From Eutreptiella sp. 'Long Island Sound 2002' (taxonomy: Eukaryota; Euglenozoa; Euglenophyceae; Eutreptiales; Eutreptiaceae), in contig OZ038382.1 of NCBI GenBank assembly GCA_964036045.1, positions 144,968,961-145,032,960 of the forward strand: a stretch of 64,000 nt of DNA, in the 5' to 3' direction. Within the stretch, counting starts at the first letter, position 1, and each line of letters opens with the position of its first letter. Under the pieces are notes generated by a model, which worked only from the letters and a program-made list of their open reading frames with translations, made no database searches and had not been told where the DNA came from. Made by a program: the position numbers and the translations under genes. Shown here one piece after another: positions 42,691-52,799 of the stretch.

Positions 42691-43398
42691 GTGGTGCTCC
42701 TTTTCGGAACGCGTGGGGACAATGCGCTAGTGAACAAACAACTAGACGCCCTCTCCCCTAGGACACGGCCACAGGACGCGGTTGCCCGCCAGCCACCGCT
42801 GACGGGCGCGTGGGCGTCCCTCGAGTACAGTGGGTTCGACCAGGGGGACGTACCCCCCTCCCGCCAACGCCAGGCCCCGCCTGCCCAGTATTTGCCTTCG
42901 CCTCCGGATGGCCAGGAGCCGTCTCCGTACGACAAGCCCCCTTCGGTCAATGTGCCCCCCACCGCGTCGGAAGCTGCCCCGTCGGGCTTCCACAACCCCC
43001 CCCCCTCCACCCCACAACTCCCCCCACCCCCACCCCCAGACCCCCCCACCCCATACTCCCCCCCCGACACCTTCCCACCCACACACCCCCACACCTCCCG
43101 CCCCACACACAGAACGGGGCAGCCTCCTGAGGCGGAACAGGCGCCAGTGTACACCGTACACAGGGCAGCGGCAGGACAAATCACAGAGCCGCCTCCTGGT
43201 GGCACAGGCACTGACACACTGGCACGGCACACCACCAGCCCAGCTCCCACTACACTCCGTCGAAGATGGGGTGGGGGCAGCCTTCGTAAGCCCTTGAGGC
43301 AAACAGCAGCACAACCCACTCCACGCTCGAGCAAGACAGCGTACACGCATCTACGAGAAACGGGAGTTATGGATAGCTCTAAGCATGGTGGAGAGTAG
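42691..43398 (+). CDS. proline-rich disordered ORF between the duplicated blocks
   Basis: 235 residues without ATG; the frame continues upstream through TAG 42,688-42,690 to ATG 42,657. The N-terminus (RGDNALVNKQLDALSPRTRPQ) is ordinary. The centre is Pro-rich (SPPDGQEPSPYDKPPS, poly-Pro) and the C-terminus is basic (RRRWGGGSLRKPLRQ). It ends at TAG 43,396-43,398, after which 52 protein-like codons follow in frame (WVPRWGPDRPAAGAPLEAEL and onward). Composition suggests a Gag/ORF1-type protein, but no domain supports this. A long minus-strand frame (42,510-43,346) overlaps it and looks like a GC-rich shadow. Confidence 0.3.
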   Translation: MVLLFGTRGDNALVNKQLDALSPRTRPQDAVARQPPLTGAWASLEYSGFDQGDVPPSRQRQAPPAQYLPSPPDGQEPSPYDKPPSVNVPPTASEAAPSGFHNPPPSTPQLPPPPPPDPPTPYSPPDTFPPTHPHTSRPTHRTGQPPEAEQAPVYTVHRAAAGQITEPPPGGTGTDTLARHTTSPAPTTLRRRWGGGSLRKPLRQTAAQPTPRSSKTAYTHLRETGVMDSSKHGGE

Positions 43399-43960
43399 TG
43401 GGTGCCGCGTTGGGGTCCAGACCGCCCCGCGGCCGGCGCTCCGCTCGAGGCAGAGCTAGGGCCGTCCTCGGAGGGCGGGCAGTCCTGGCAGGTCGAGACA
43501 AGGAAAATGGCGGGGCAGGCACTTGAAGCACATGGGTGTCTATGTCAATATCTATAGGCGGTGGGGTAGGGAAACCAACGGAGGATGGAACGATAGAGCG
43601 TGTGATGCAGGTGGCCACAATGTGGTGGCAAGTGGGCTGTGCTAGACACGCTCCCCCACAAACAGTGGAGTTTGCCCCACTGCCTCCGCTTGCCACTGCG
43701 GGGCAAGCTAACGGTGTATCGCGGCTAACGAACCAAATGAGGCGCAAACCCACAGCGGGCCATTCGTCTCACCCGCCGCAACCACCAGTGGGGAAGGTGT
43801 GGGGGAGTGTGGGAGGGAGGTGTGTGGGGGTGTGTGGGGGGATGTGGCTGTGTGGGGGGGGGGTGTGGGGGGGCGACTTGTGCATACTACCGGGGATCCC
43901 TCATATGGCACTGGTTATGTAGCCAATCCGCCCACTTGTTGGTGATTGTTGATTTTGTCT

Positions 43961-45330
43961 TCACAGGTCCCCCCGGGAAACATTGAGCGCCACGATTTGA
44001 CTGCTGGACATGCCAACTGAGCGTAACAGTGTCACACAACTTTGCAAACCACGAGCATAAAATTGCCACCAGTGAAGAATTTGCAGCACCCAAAAACTGG
44101 GAAAATTGGCCCTGGTGAACATGAAGTGTCCCCCCTACAAATCATACATTGTTCCCTATAAATATAACGTGCCCCCCCCCCCCCCCCATATAACCCCCCC
44201 CCCCCTGCAGTATAGTATCGCCCTGCAAAGTGTGTACTGATGCTACGTGCGGCATAGGGCGGCATACCGTGTGTGCACCATGCAGCCACTGCCCCCGCCC
44301 TTCCCCTGTACTATCCCTTGGGCGCTTACTAGAATGGGTTTGGACCCCCCCCCCTTTGACCTGTTGCTGGGACGCACGTTGGGGTGCTCTTTGTTTTAGG
44401 GGTGGGCCCATGCCAGGGTATCCCCCCTGCAATCTTGATTTCTGGGGGTATGCAACAAGCTGGATGGACGCCGTTTTGTCCATTTCCATAAGCTGCTTGG
44501 CAGGTGGTTGTGTCCATTTCCGGTTGCCTGTGTGATCTCTAGAGCATCATTAGCCCAACCTCCTCGTTCTATACTCGAAGGCCTCTCACCAAGGAAACAA
44601 AGAAATCACTGTGGGGTGTTCATTGGCCTGCTGTAGCACTTAGTAGCACTCCCCTGGAGTGCTTCGAGTGGTGTGATCTATGCTGGTGACTGGACCAAGG
44701 GGCCAAGTGGCATGAAGTTTTGGCCCATGAAATCTGTGACAAAAACTCGTGTACAGGCATTCTTGACATTATGGCATTCTTAACCCCTTCTTGCTCTTGC
44801 TCAAGCGACACCTATGCCCCAGCATCACTGGGACTTGGTTCCGTCTTTTTTTTTTATTTTAAAAGTAAACTTTGTACCGTTTCAGTCAATGTGTAAAACT
44901 GCAGACTATGGCAGCAATTTGGGGCTCGGGGTATTGCAGGGACAATTTTCTGGGGAGGTGACGTGGGAGTGAAACTGCAAGTGGTGAAATTGCAAGGGGA
45001 GAGTTCAGCATCTGCAGTTGAAGGATGAGCCTGAAACCCGTCCACACTCATATGCGTGTTTTGCACTCAATTTTCAGAATAGTGCTCCATGTCTTTGGAC
45101 ACAGCTGCCCAGCGTTTGTTCTACGCGACCAAGCGCCTCGAGAGTGTGGCATAAGGTGGTGCGCTGCGCCGCAAGGGGGCCGTCCTTTCTGTGCTTTGGC
45201 CTTTTGTACTGCTGGAGAGACATACGACAGCAACCCTTTGAACACCGAATGCATTTTTCATGGCAGCTCCATGTGGCAGTGCTATCTGCCAGAGAAGCCC
45301 CAGAGACACACCACCACCCTAAATACAAAG
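43961..45330 (+). repeat. 1.37-kb duplicated block, copy 2
   Basis: Direct-orientation copy of 40,085-41,464, offset by about 3,875 bp. It starts TCACAGGTCCCC after GATTTTGTCT and ends CTAAATACAAAG, with a different flank on each side. The unique 2.5 kb between the copies holds the minisatellites and the Pro-rich ORF. Confidence 0.9.
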
Positions 45331-45678
45331 ACCATAGTTCTCCAGCAGCGGCCATCACACAAGTTTCGGCCATCCTGCAACTCTATCCCAGGGCACTATG
45401 CAGCACACACAACAAATTTCAAACAAAGGAGCAGAGCGGTCAGGCTCTCTGCTCCTTCTTCCCAAGTCAGTAAGATTGCTTTTTCTTACACCCCTCTCCC
45501 GCACCCCTAACCAGTGCAATACTTGCACGCCCTCCTACTTTTGTTTTCTTTTATTCATGTTAAATATGTGGTTTCTCAATCGTGGCTCAGCCCCGCGACT
45601 GGCAAGTGCTTACATGTACCGGGGGGCGAATTATTTAGCACAGTACAAAATCGATATGGACAAATTTCGTACTCCTAC

Positions 45679-45710
45679 CTCGTACCAAATATTTCCTCCA
45701 ATTTTAAGGA
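45679..45710 (+). repeat. subterminal direct repeat of the pogo-like element, left copy
   Basis: CTCGTACCAAATATTTCCTC and following bases match 48,946-48,977 (CTCATACCAAATTTTTCCTT...) at about 27 of 32 positions in the same orientation. Subterminal repeats often act as transposase binding sites; that role is inferred. Confidence 0.6.
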
Positions 45711-45971
45711 TGCGATGTGTCAAACTGTGTGCACCAGGCATGGGCTGCAGGAGGGGTTTTCCGCCGCGCTGCATGCGGTGTGAAGGCGTAACATAGATGA
45801 GACGTGGTGTCAACTGACACTGCGTTCTCTGTAGGCCCTCAAGACCGCCAATGTTCACCACAGAAGGAGAGTCATGGGCCGATGGACAGTGGTCCAGCGG
45901 GGGAACGAGGGCTGATGTCAATGCTGCAGGGACCGGGTACGTTCATTTGTTTTTCCTGTACCCACACAGAC

Positions 45972-46169
45972 ATGGATCGTTTTCTTGTGCCCAAGGCTGT
46001 TGTTGAGGCTTCAGATCTACAAAATTGCTTGCAGCAAGCAGCGCAACAGTACCATGCAGCAAAGCACAAAGGGAAGACCAGAGGTTCCTACAACAAGAAA
46101 CCATGGGCTCACCGGTCTGCTGAGAAGCGTGCTGCCTGTGCACAAGAATATGTCCGTAACGGAATTTAG
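45972..46169 (+). CDS. transposase N-terminal segment (frameshifted from the main ORF)
   Basis: ATG 45972 starts MDRFLVPKAVVEAS, followed by a Gln/Ala-rich helix and KGKTRGSYNKKPW and RSAEKRAACAQEYVRNG, which looks like the first helix of a psq/CENP-B-type DNA-binding domain. The frame stops at TAG 46,167. The next frame (from ~46,160) continues with RYGTTHPPPNTIAGWAK, the expected second half of that helix-turn-helix. A 1- or 2-nt indel near the TTTAGGGG sequence therefore separates the two parts; an intron is less likely. Confidence 0.5.
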   Translation: MDRFLVPKAVVEASDLQNCLQQAAQQYHAAKHKGKTRGSYNKKPWAHRSAEKRAACAQEYVRNGI

Positions 46170-46177
46170 GGGTTCGA

Positions 46178-47356
46178 TTGCGGTATGGTACAACACATCC
46201 ACCACCAAACACAATTGCCGGTTGGGCCAAGGCAGTGGCCAGTGACCGATGTCTCCGAAAAGCTGGCCGACCAAGTGCCCTAACACCAGAAGAGTCAAAC
46301 GCTCTGAAGGAGGCTTTTGATGCAACGCGGACAGAGGGTGCACCTATTGACCGGGAGTTGATTGTCCTATTGGCCGGGGAAACTGTCCAGGCCACACGAC
46401 CTACTCAAGAGGAACATGAACAACCACAATTCACCAAAGAGTGGGCGGCGAAATGGGCAAAACGCAACGAGGTGACCAAAAAGAAAGGAAGCACTGACAG
46501 ACCCCTGTGTACGATTGAGGATTTGGTTGAAGACAATGTGTGGCGGCAGAAACTACTAGACATCATGGAACGCCCAGCAGCATACGGAATCCATATGCCT
46601 GACGGATATGCAAAGCTGCTGCCAACCTCTGTGTATGCGTGTGATGAGGCAGTGCTGCACTACAGTCCAGACATGCGAGGAACGTACGAGGACAAAGCTA
46701 TGAGAAGGGTGTATTTGATGAACCAAGGAGAGAAACGACAGGGGACCGCTACCCCAATTTTCGACATGAACGGCGACACCTTGTGCCTCCAAGTTATATT
46801 TCGTGGAGAGACAACGGCTTGCCACGCCAAGACAACAAAGATTGGACATTTGGTGCACCCAGCAATTCTGCAGGACCACGCGAAGGCCAAAACCCAGGAT
46901 GCAGCCACATGGAAACGATTGATGCGCGACGTTCACGAGAAGAACCAGGTCAAACTGAAGGACCTTCAACTGCCTGAGACGTTTCCTATTTTAATGGTTG
47001 CAGACCGTGCACCGGCACATCTTACGGCTGCGGACGTTGAGGAAGTGCGGGGTGCAGAGTTTTGCGAAGACTTGGTCAAGCTGACGGACAGTGACGTCTA
47101 CGTATACAAAGGGCGGGCTAACCGCAGCCACGTAAGTAATGCTGGTGACCAATTAACAAATAAAAGTTGTCGCGACGCCGTTCGCTCTGGTATGAAAAAG
47201 CGCATGCTCCATCACGCACTCGCTATTCGGGCAGCCCGTCTTCCACCAGGTTCACCGTTGGATATGAGCGAGGCTATCATTAACCCACTTCTGCTCATCT
47301 GGTTGAGTCAGTGGCTGAACACTGCAGCTCTGAAGTCCTGGAACAAGTTGTCGTAG
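46178..47356 (+). CDS. pogo/Tc5-like DDE transposase
   Basis: 392 residues. Residues ~10-115 hold two helix-turn-helix units: TIAGWAKAVAS, GRPSALTPEESNALKEAF and FTKEWAAKWAKRNEV fit CENP-B/pogo DNA-binding domains. The catalytic DDE_1 domain follows: VYACDEAVLHYS (Asp ~156), LQVIFRGET, ILMVADRAPAHLT (Asp ~276) and SNAGDQLTNKSCRDAVR (Asp ~324), then C-terminal helices. All three acidic residues are present; the 48-residue spacing of the last two is longer than in canonical pogo. The enzyme would cut and paste the element through its 18-bp TIRs. The listed start is TTG because the true N-terminus lies in another frame upstream. It ends at TAG 47,354, with a long in-frame continuation. Confidence 0.8.
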   Translation: MRYGTTHPPPNTIAGWAKAVASDRCLRKAGRPSALTPEESNALKEAFDATRTEGAPIDRELIVLLAGETVQATRPTQEEHEQPQFTKEWAAKWAKRNEVTKKKGSTDRPLCTIEDLVEDNVWRQKLLDIMERPAAYGIHMPDGYAKLLPTSVYACDEAVLHYSPDMRGTYEDKAMRRVYLMNQGEKRQGTATPIFDMNGDTLCLQVIFRGETTACHAKTTKIGHLVHPAILQDHAKAKTQDAATWKRLMRDVHEKNQVKLKDLQLPETFPILMVADRAPAHLTAADVEEVRGAEFCEDLVKLTDSDVYVYKGRANRSHVSNAGDQLTNKSCRDAVRSGMKKRMLHHALAIRAARLPPGSPLDMSEAIINPLLLIWLSQWLNTAALKSWNKLS

Positions 47357-47371
47357 GACCGTGTTTTAAAA

Positions 47372-48123
47372 ATGATGCCAATTGGTGACACAGTTGATGA
47401 CCTCCCCCCACCGCCCGCCGTAATTCCCCTACCCCCACCACCCAGGGTGGTCATTGTTGACCCCCCTGCAGCCCCAAAAAGAACACCTCAAGATGTTGAG
47501 GAATTGGTGCAGCAGCAAGCACGTGGGTGGAAACCCCCCCCTCAACGTCGCCAAAGACAGCCCCAGCTAGTTGCATGGTCCAGAGCTCGGTCAACAGCAA
47601 TAAATAAGCAAATGGCACGGGCAACATCAGCCAGCTCTACGTCTGCCCCTGCCCTTGCCCTTGCCCCTGTCCCTGAACCACAAGCAAGTTCCCCACAGAC
47701 CACTCAGCCTGCACCACCGCAAGTGGGGCCTGCCTTGGATAGGTTTCTGTGTGTCAATAATTATGAACAGTATGCCCCCCTCCTCCTTGAGGCTGGATGT
47801 ACACGCATGAGGGAGCTTTGCTCTCTCAATGTAGCAGCATGCGTGCCTGTGGGCTGCCCATTGCCGTGGCCCATTTTATTTTTGAGGAGTGCAAGAAGCA
47901 GCCTGTGGGGGAGAAGCGCGCTACTCCCCCAAGTGACAGCCCTGCTCCAAAAAGGCAGGCAACACTGGCAACACATGCACGTGATTGTATGGCAAAGCAG
48001 CCTGTGGGTGAGAAGCGCACTGATCGCCCAAGTTCCAGCCCTCCTCCGAAAAGGCAGGCATCACCCGCAACAAATGCAAGTGATTTTATGCAGATGCGTA
48101 AGAATCGCTTGAGCAAAACATGA
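47372..48123 (+). CDS. Pro-rich plus SAM-domain tail, in frame with the transposase
   Basis: The frame directly continues the transposase past TAG 47,354. It encodes a Pro-rich linker (LPPPPAVIPLPPPPRVVIV), a basic segment (GWKPPPQRRQRQPQ), a Ser/Ala/Pro linker and then DRFLCVNNYEQYAPLLLEAGC, TRMRELCSLN, the first helices of a SAM domain. Near 47,835 the reading shifts frame: the adjacent frame continues with MRACGLPIAVAHFIFEECKK (SAM helices 4-5) and two ~33-residue repeats beginning KQPVGEKR, ending at TGA 48,121. SAM domains mediate protein oligomerisation. The shift is an indel of about 2 nt; the original frame ends at TGA 48,110. Confidence 0.55.
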
Positions 48124-48335
48124 TGCATTGTGCTCTATTCCTCTATTGCTCTATTCCTCTGCACCTTGCTATGAGCATTCGTGCGTTGCAAAAAATTTCT
48201 GTACACCACTCATTGGGAAATGCAATTTTCGAGTTGTGTCTTTTGGTACAGTGCCTCAGCAACCCTCTGTGGTCTTTGCGGATTCGTTGTGTGCATTTGT
48301 CTTCTTGTGGGAAGTAGGGTCTGTGAGTGATTTCA

Positions 48336-48735
48336 GGGTAAACTGGGCCAGAGATGGGCCCGGGTTTCAAAAATGTTGTTCAACCAATTAACACCTTTTG
48401 GATATTCAGAAAGTGCGCAGTTTCTCCTTGCAGATGAAAAAAAAAGCGCCACGCGCTGAAAGGCTGGGACCAAGGTACCCCCCGGACACTGCCACCAACC
48501 TGTTTGGGACTCAGGGAAGGATTTGTCATTTCTCCGGGTGACCCCGGCCAGAAACGGGCCCGTGTTTTAAAAATGTCGTTGAACCTGTTAGACTTTCTTG
48601 GATATTCAGAAAGTACACAGTTTCCCCGTGCAAATGAAAAAAAAAGCGCCGCAAATTGAACTGGTGGGACCAAGTTATCCCCCCACCCCCCAGTGCCATT
48701 TCCAAAAACCTATTTTTGACTCTGGGTGTGGGTTA
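48336..48735 (+). repeat. 200-bp tandem duplication inside the transposon
   Basis: GGATATTCAGAAAGT lies at 48,400 and 48,600 and GGGCCCG at equivalent positions, each unit containing CAAATGAAAAAAAAAGCGCC or a close variant. Two units, the second slightly truncated. Confidence 0.75.
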
Positions 48736-48748
48736 TAAAACACACCAC

Positions 48749-48832
48749 AGTGGGGTTTGAACCCACGACCCCCAATTTTTGGCAATTTATAGCCCAGCAT
48801 TGTGGCCGCTCGACCAGCCAGCTTTCGTTCCA
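48749..48832 (-). other. tRNA-like sequence (tRNA pseudogene or SINE), minus strand
   Basis: On the minus strand TGGTCGAGCGGCC matches a Ser/Leu-type box A, and GTGGGTTCAAACCCCAC is a perfect T-stem/loop with box B. The anticodon arm pairs poorly and the acceptor stem is not complementary. It lies inside the pogo-like element near its right end. Confidence 0.45.
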
Positions 48833-48945
48833 TAGTCTCATTTTTCGTCGCATACATCTAGCTGGATGAAAATTTTTTCAGCTACCAAGGGTTTCCACAT
48901 GTCTCTGACAGCACAACCGTCCACTATGATGCAGCAACAAGGGGC

Positions 48946-48977
48946 CTCATACCAAATTTTTCCTTCATTTCTAAGGA
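48946..48977 (+). repeat. subterminal direct repeat of the pogo-like element, right copy
   Basis: Pairs with 45,679-45,710 in direct orientation. Confidence 0.6.
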
Positions 48978-49296
48978 ACAGTACCAAAATCCCCCCCCCC
49001 CAATTTTGGCCGGCCAAAAAAAAAACCCTGAAATAATTCGCCCCCCGGTAATATCCCCAGGGGAAGGGGGTCTCTAAGAATGGAAGAAGGTTATCTGCCT
49101 CCCGGCTTTCATCGCACCTTAGGTGGCTTCGCAATGTATGTTGTCATACTTGTAATTTTTTTTGTGCTACATGCGCCGAACCTAGTTGTGGGCCTCTTGT
49201 CATTTTGTCCCCGGCTTTGAAGAATTGGGGACCCGACGTCAAGGGTTGGGTATCCAATTAGTTGACGTGGGCCATTTCTGATTTTGTTCTCGGCCG

Positions 49297-50930
49297 TCAC
49301 CGAAAAACTAGGACCGGGGCTTTGCGGACTATGCAGGAGAGCAGGAAAACTGAGTACACCATTTGGCTATGCCCACAAATTCACACGAGAAAAAACACCT
49401 CCCCAACATGCCTCCCAACATGCAACATGCAGCATGGCGTTGTTCAATGTGCAACCAACGACATTTCTAGTGCCTCGTCTTGCGAATGTAACACTTTTCA
49501 ATTTGAAACCTGGCGGTGTTCCACGTGCAACCGCCAACCCTGCCGCCGCTCCGGCTCGCTATGCTCCATGCGGGGCCAACCCCCGCACGCCCCGTTCGAT
49601 AAAATGACTCCTGCGGTGGCTATAGACCACCTTTTGTGTGCATGTGTGTGGTGTGCACCACCTTGTGTGTGCATCGCCTTGTGCATGCACCACGTTATGT
49701 GTGCACCGCCAACCCTGTTACGCACGCAACATATCATTGGGTTAGGTAGGGTGTAAGTATTAGGTACATGTGTGAATTTGTTGTGGCTACCACCGTTCAA
49801 ACTCTCTCTACTTTGTCGTTTCCCGCCGTTCGCCGCAAACACGCGGCTGCCGGGACAACGTCCGCAATGGGTTCCACGTGCCAATTCCACAGTCTCACCG
49901 GAAATCCGGGACTGGGGCTTTGCGGAGCGTGCGAGAGAGCATGCATAGTTAGTACACCGTTTGGCTTTGCCAACAAATTCACACCAAAAAAAACACCTCC
50001 CCAACATGCCTCCCAACAGGCAACATCCATTATGGCGTTGTTCAACATGCAACCAACAGCATTGATTTAGTGCCCCATCTTTTCAATCTGAAGTCTTTCA
50101 ACTTGCATCCAACGACACTTTTATAGCGCCCCGTCTTGCAAATCTAGCGTTGTTCCACGTGCAACTAGCAACCCTTCCCCCGCTACGGCTCGCTACGCTC
50201 GATGCGGGGACCAGCCCCCACACCCCTTCTTAAGTATCATGAATCTTGCGTTGGGTTTAGATCGCCTTGTGCGTGCACTGCTTTGGGTATGCACCATCTT
50301 GTCTGTGCACCGCTAACCCTTGCCAAGCTGTGGCTCGCTACCCTCCATGCGGGGGCCAGTCCCCGCACACCCCTTCACTAACATGACTCATGCGTGGCGA
50401 CACACCGCCTTGTGTGTGCACCGCCTTGTGTATGCACCATGTTATGTGTGCACCGCTACCCTTGGTACGCACGCAACAAATCATTCGGTTATTAATCATT
50501 AGGTAGAGTGTAAGTATTGGATACATGTGTGAAGTTGTTGCGCATACGTGCCTGGTGGCTACCACCGTCCACTTTTTGTACTTCGTGATTTCCTGATGTT
50601 GACTGCAAACACCTGGCTACTGGGACACAGTCCGCTGGTGCGTTCCACGTGCCAATGAGACCAAATTACCGGAAACCTAGGGTTGGGGCTTTGGGGTGTG
50701 TGCAAGAGAGCATGAACAGTGAGTACACCACTCGGCTATGCCAACAAATTCACCTCACATAAAACACCTCCCCAACATGCCTCCCAACATGCAACGTGCA
50801 GCATGGCGTTGTTCAACGTGCAACAAACAACATTTATTAGCACCCTGTCTTGTTATTCTGAAGTCTTTTATCTTGCCACCAATCACATTTTTATTGGGCC
50901 TCGCCTTGAGTCGCACTTCGATCAACTCCA
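49297..50930 (+). repeat. ~0.6-0.8-kb imperfect repeat, three copies
   Basis: The block GGGGCTTTGCGG, then AGTACACCATTTGGCTATGC, CAACAAATTCAC, CACCTCCCCAACATGCCTCC and GCAGCATGGCGTTGTTCAAC recurs with GGGGCT at 49,316, 49,914 and 50,685. Between copies lie GGCTCGCTACGCTCCATGCG and GTGTGCACCGCCTTGTG motifs. No gene is supported within it. Confidence 0.7.
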
Positions 50931-51442
50931 GTGGTAGGCGTTCAGTTAGTGCCCCGGTGCCCCTGCCTCGGATCTTAGGGGCGCCCCCAACTGAACACAA
51001 AGGCCGCATTCCAACTCGTAATAAACTATTCCGAAACCAATTCCAATTCTAAGAGAGCCCGTAAGTGGAGGGGATATTGCACCCCGCGTAATAGAGCACG
51101 GTATATGTGCAGGACCAGCCCTTAGTTCCGAGGGTGTCGCAAAGGGGGGCACCCCAGCCCCCTGACGCCGCGCATGCCCAGTGGAAGTTGGCCTAAGATT
51201 CCTCAAAGCATGCTATGTCCCCATGGCTGCAGAAGAAGCCTTGGGGCCTCCCCAAGTCCACCAAGGTCCCTCGCCCAACATGGACATGTGAAGGGACAAA
51301 ATAGGAGCAAAGGGGTGAGAGAAAATTTACGAAACAGGTGCAAATGGGTTCACGAACGGCACACCCTACACTCGGGAGCCGTTGCAATGGTGTGTGGGTT
51401 TGTCACCCGGTTGCACGTGGAACACTCCACGGAGGAGGGGGG

Positions 51443-51560
51443 CACAATAAAAGGCCTGGAGCGGGTGGGGCCACAGAGAGGCCCGGCAACACCCCTGCAA
51501 ACCGCGAGCCCCCGGTGGAGCCCAACCTGTACCATCGTGGCTCCCCGCAGTGGCGAGCGA
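51443..51560 (-). repeat. dispersed repeat, minus copy (partner at 61.95 kb)
   Basis: The reverse complement contains GAGCCACGATGGTACAGG, TGGGCTCCACCGGGGG and GTTTGCAGGGGTGTTGCC, aligning in order with 61,953-62,075. Confidence 0.65.
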
Positions 51561-51605
51561 GTGGTAGTTAAAATGCAAATGCCCGTCCAGCCACCCGTCA
51601 ATTAG

Positions 51606-52075
51606 GGAATAACGCTGTTGTTTTTTGTTTTTTCCCCGTTACCCCCCTTTTTTTTGTGTTTTCGTTGTTTTTTTTTTGGTGTTCTTCCGCTGTTTTTTGG
51701 CTGTTGCAATCCATTTTTGGTAAGTTGAAATATGCAACTCCTACATTTTTCACACATTTCTTACTTTTTGAAAGAATTTGTCATGCAAGTCAGCAATCGT
51801 AACTAGTTGCCGTGGGTGTTTAGTTATTCAACTTCCAGTTCCAATGTGGTATGTATGAATAGATAATTAGGTAAAATAGGCCTAATGGACTCAATAGATA
51901 TGGGATAGTTTCAATGAGCGTTGCTTTTGCATTGCCAATGTACAAAAAACAGGGAACATCACATAGTTAAGGTGTGGTTTCGCAACTTACGGTACCAAAG
52001 GGTTTGAGGGAGGGCAGGGGGGAGGCAAATAGCTGAGGCTTCCACCCTTCTGTTTTTGCTTGGTTTCCATAGCCC
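51606..52075. other. AT-rich non-coding stretch
   Basis: T-rich sequence with poly(T) runs and no open frame of interest. It separates the repeat block from the zinc-finger remnant. Confidence 0.5.
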
Positions 52076-52791
52076 ATGCCCCCTGTGTGGCTCCGCCCCG
52101 AATCCGGGGGTGCATGGTCACACTTTTGCTCTGTGGCCGACGCCGTCAAACACTTGAACACCAATGGCGTGGAGCTATTTGCCACGCAAGTGTCCCGTTC
52201 TGCCAGCAAGGCCGCCACGCGCAACGGCTGGTGTTTCCGCTCATCCCCCCCGGGCGAGGATGACCCTGCACCTCCCCAAGGGCAGGATGCTTCACCGCCG
52301 GTTTCCTCCCCATCTTCCGTGCAAGCACGACTATCAACCTTTTTCACTTCAAGGTCTGAGTTGCCCACTTGTGGGTGTTGCAAGAGAAGCCTCTAGGGGA
52401 CATCGTTGTGTGCCCAGGTTGCAAGCAACGTGTTCATGCCCCTTGCAAAGAAGGGGCCAAATGCTTCCGATGTGTTTGCACTGTGTTTGACACCCCGCCA
52501 GGGGATGTTATGCGGCCCTGCAAGTCCTGTATGCATCGGGCGCATGATGCATGCGCCATCGCCGTGCCTCATCGGATCGAATGGGTATGCAAGACCTGCA
52601 TCCCAAAGCCCCAGGGACCAGCTCCACCGGCAAAGAAGAAAACTCGGAGGCATTTTAATCCCCGATGGCAAGTTGGCACACCTTGGTTGAGGTTTGGCAA
52701 CGGGGTGATGTGGTGTGCCGCTTGCAAGGAATACCCCCAAGCTGGTATGCTCCAAGCATGGAGTGTGCTTCCGGCGGATTACCGTGCTTGA
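52076..52791 (+). pseudogene. PHD/RING-like zinc-finger ORF with a frameshift
   Basis: Frame 1 (52,076-52,396) has a globular segment (FCSVADAVKHLNTNGVELF), a Pro/Ser linker and STFFTSRSELPTCGCCKRSL before TAG 52,394. The second frame (52,369-52,791) continues at the same point with GDIVVCPGCKQRVHAPC, AKCFRCVC, then CKSCMHRAHDACAI and EWVCKTCIPK: two interleaved Cys/His clusters like PHD fingers. It ends with FNPRWQVGTPWLRFGNG and MWCAAC, the same 'F..W ... C..C' module as at 4.3-4.5 kb, and TGA. A 1- or 2-nt indel at ~52,393 splits the first cluster. It sits directly upstream of a hAT-like core, so it is probably the N-terminal half of one mobile-element protein. Confidence 0.5.
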
Positions 52792-52799
52792 GCACAGCA

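Larger units (their letters stand above)
45619..49048 (+). mobile_element. complete pogo/Tc1-like DNA transposon
   Basis: A 3,430-bp element with perfect 18-bp terminal inverted repeats (CCGGGGGGCGAATTATTT at 45,619-45,636 and its exact reverse complement at 49,031-49,048), each directly flanked by TA (45,617-45,618 and 49,049-49,050). TA is the target duplicated by Tc1/mariner/pogo elements. Inside lie a CENP-B/DDE-type transposase, a Pro-rich/SAM region, a 200-bp tandem duplication and a tRNA-like sequence. A 32-bp direct repeat lies near each end. The termini are perfect, but the transposase frame carries a frameshift and an in-frame TAG, so it is probably not autonomous as read. Confidence 0.9.

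Noticed and set aside
42510-43346. 278-aa Gly/Val/Cys-rich minus-strand ORF
   Set aside because: Antisense of the Pro-rich frame; composition is explained by CCC-rich sequence.
40085-45330. LTR retrotransposon with 1.37-kb LTRs
   Set aside because: The repeats do not start TG or end CA, no primer-binding site follows copy 1, no polypurine tract precedes copy 2, no flanking short duplication is visible and the internal region lacks pol.
49297-50930. CRISPR-like or gene-family array
   Set aside because: Only three long, diverged units with unequal spacing; eukaryotic repeat, no short identical repeats with unique spacers.
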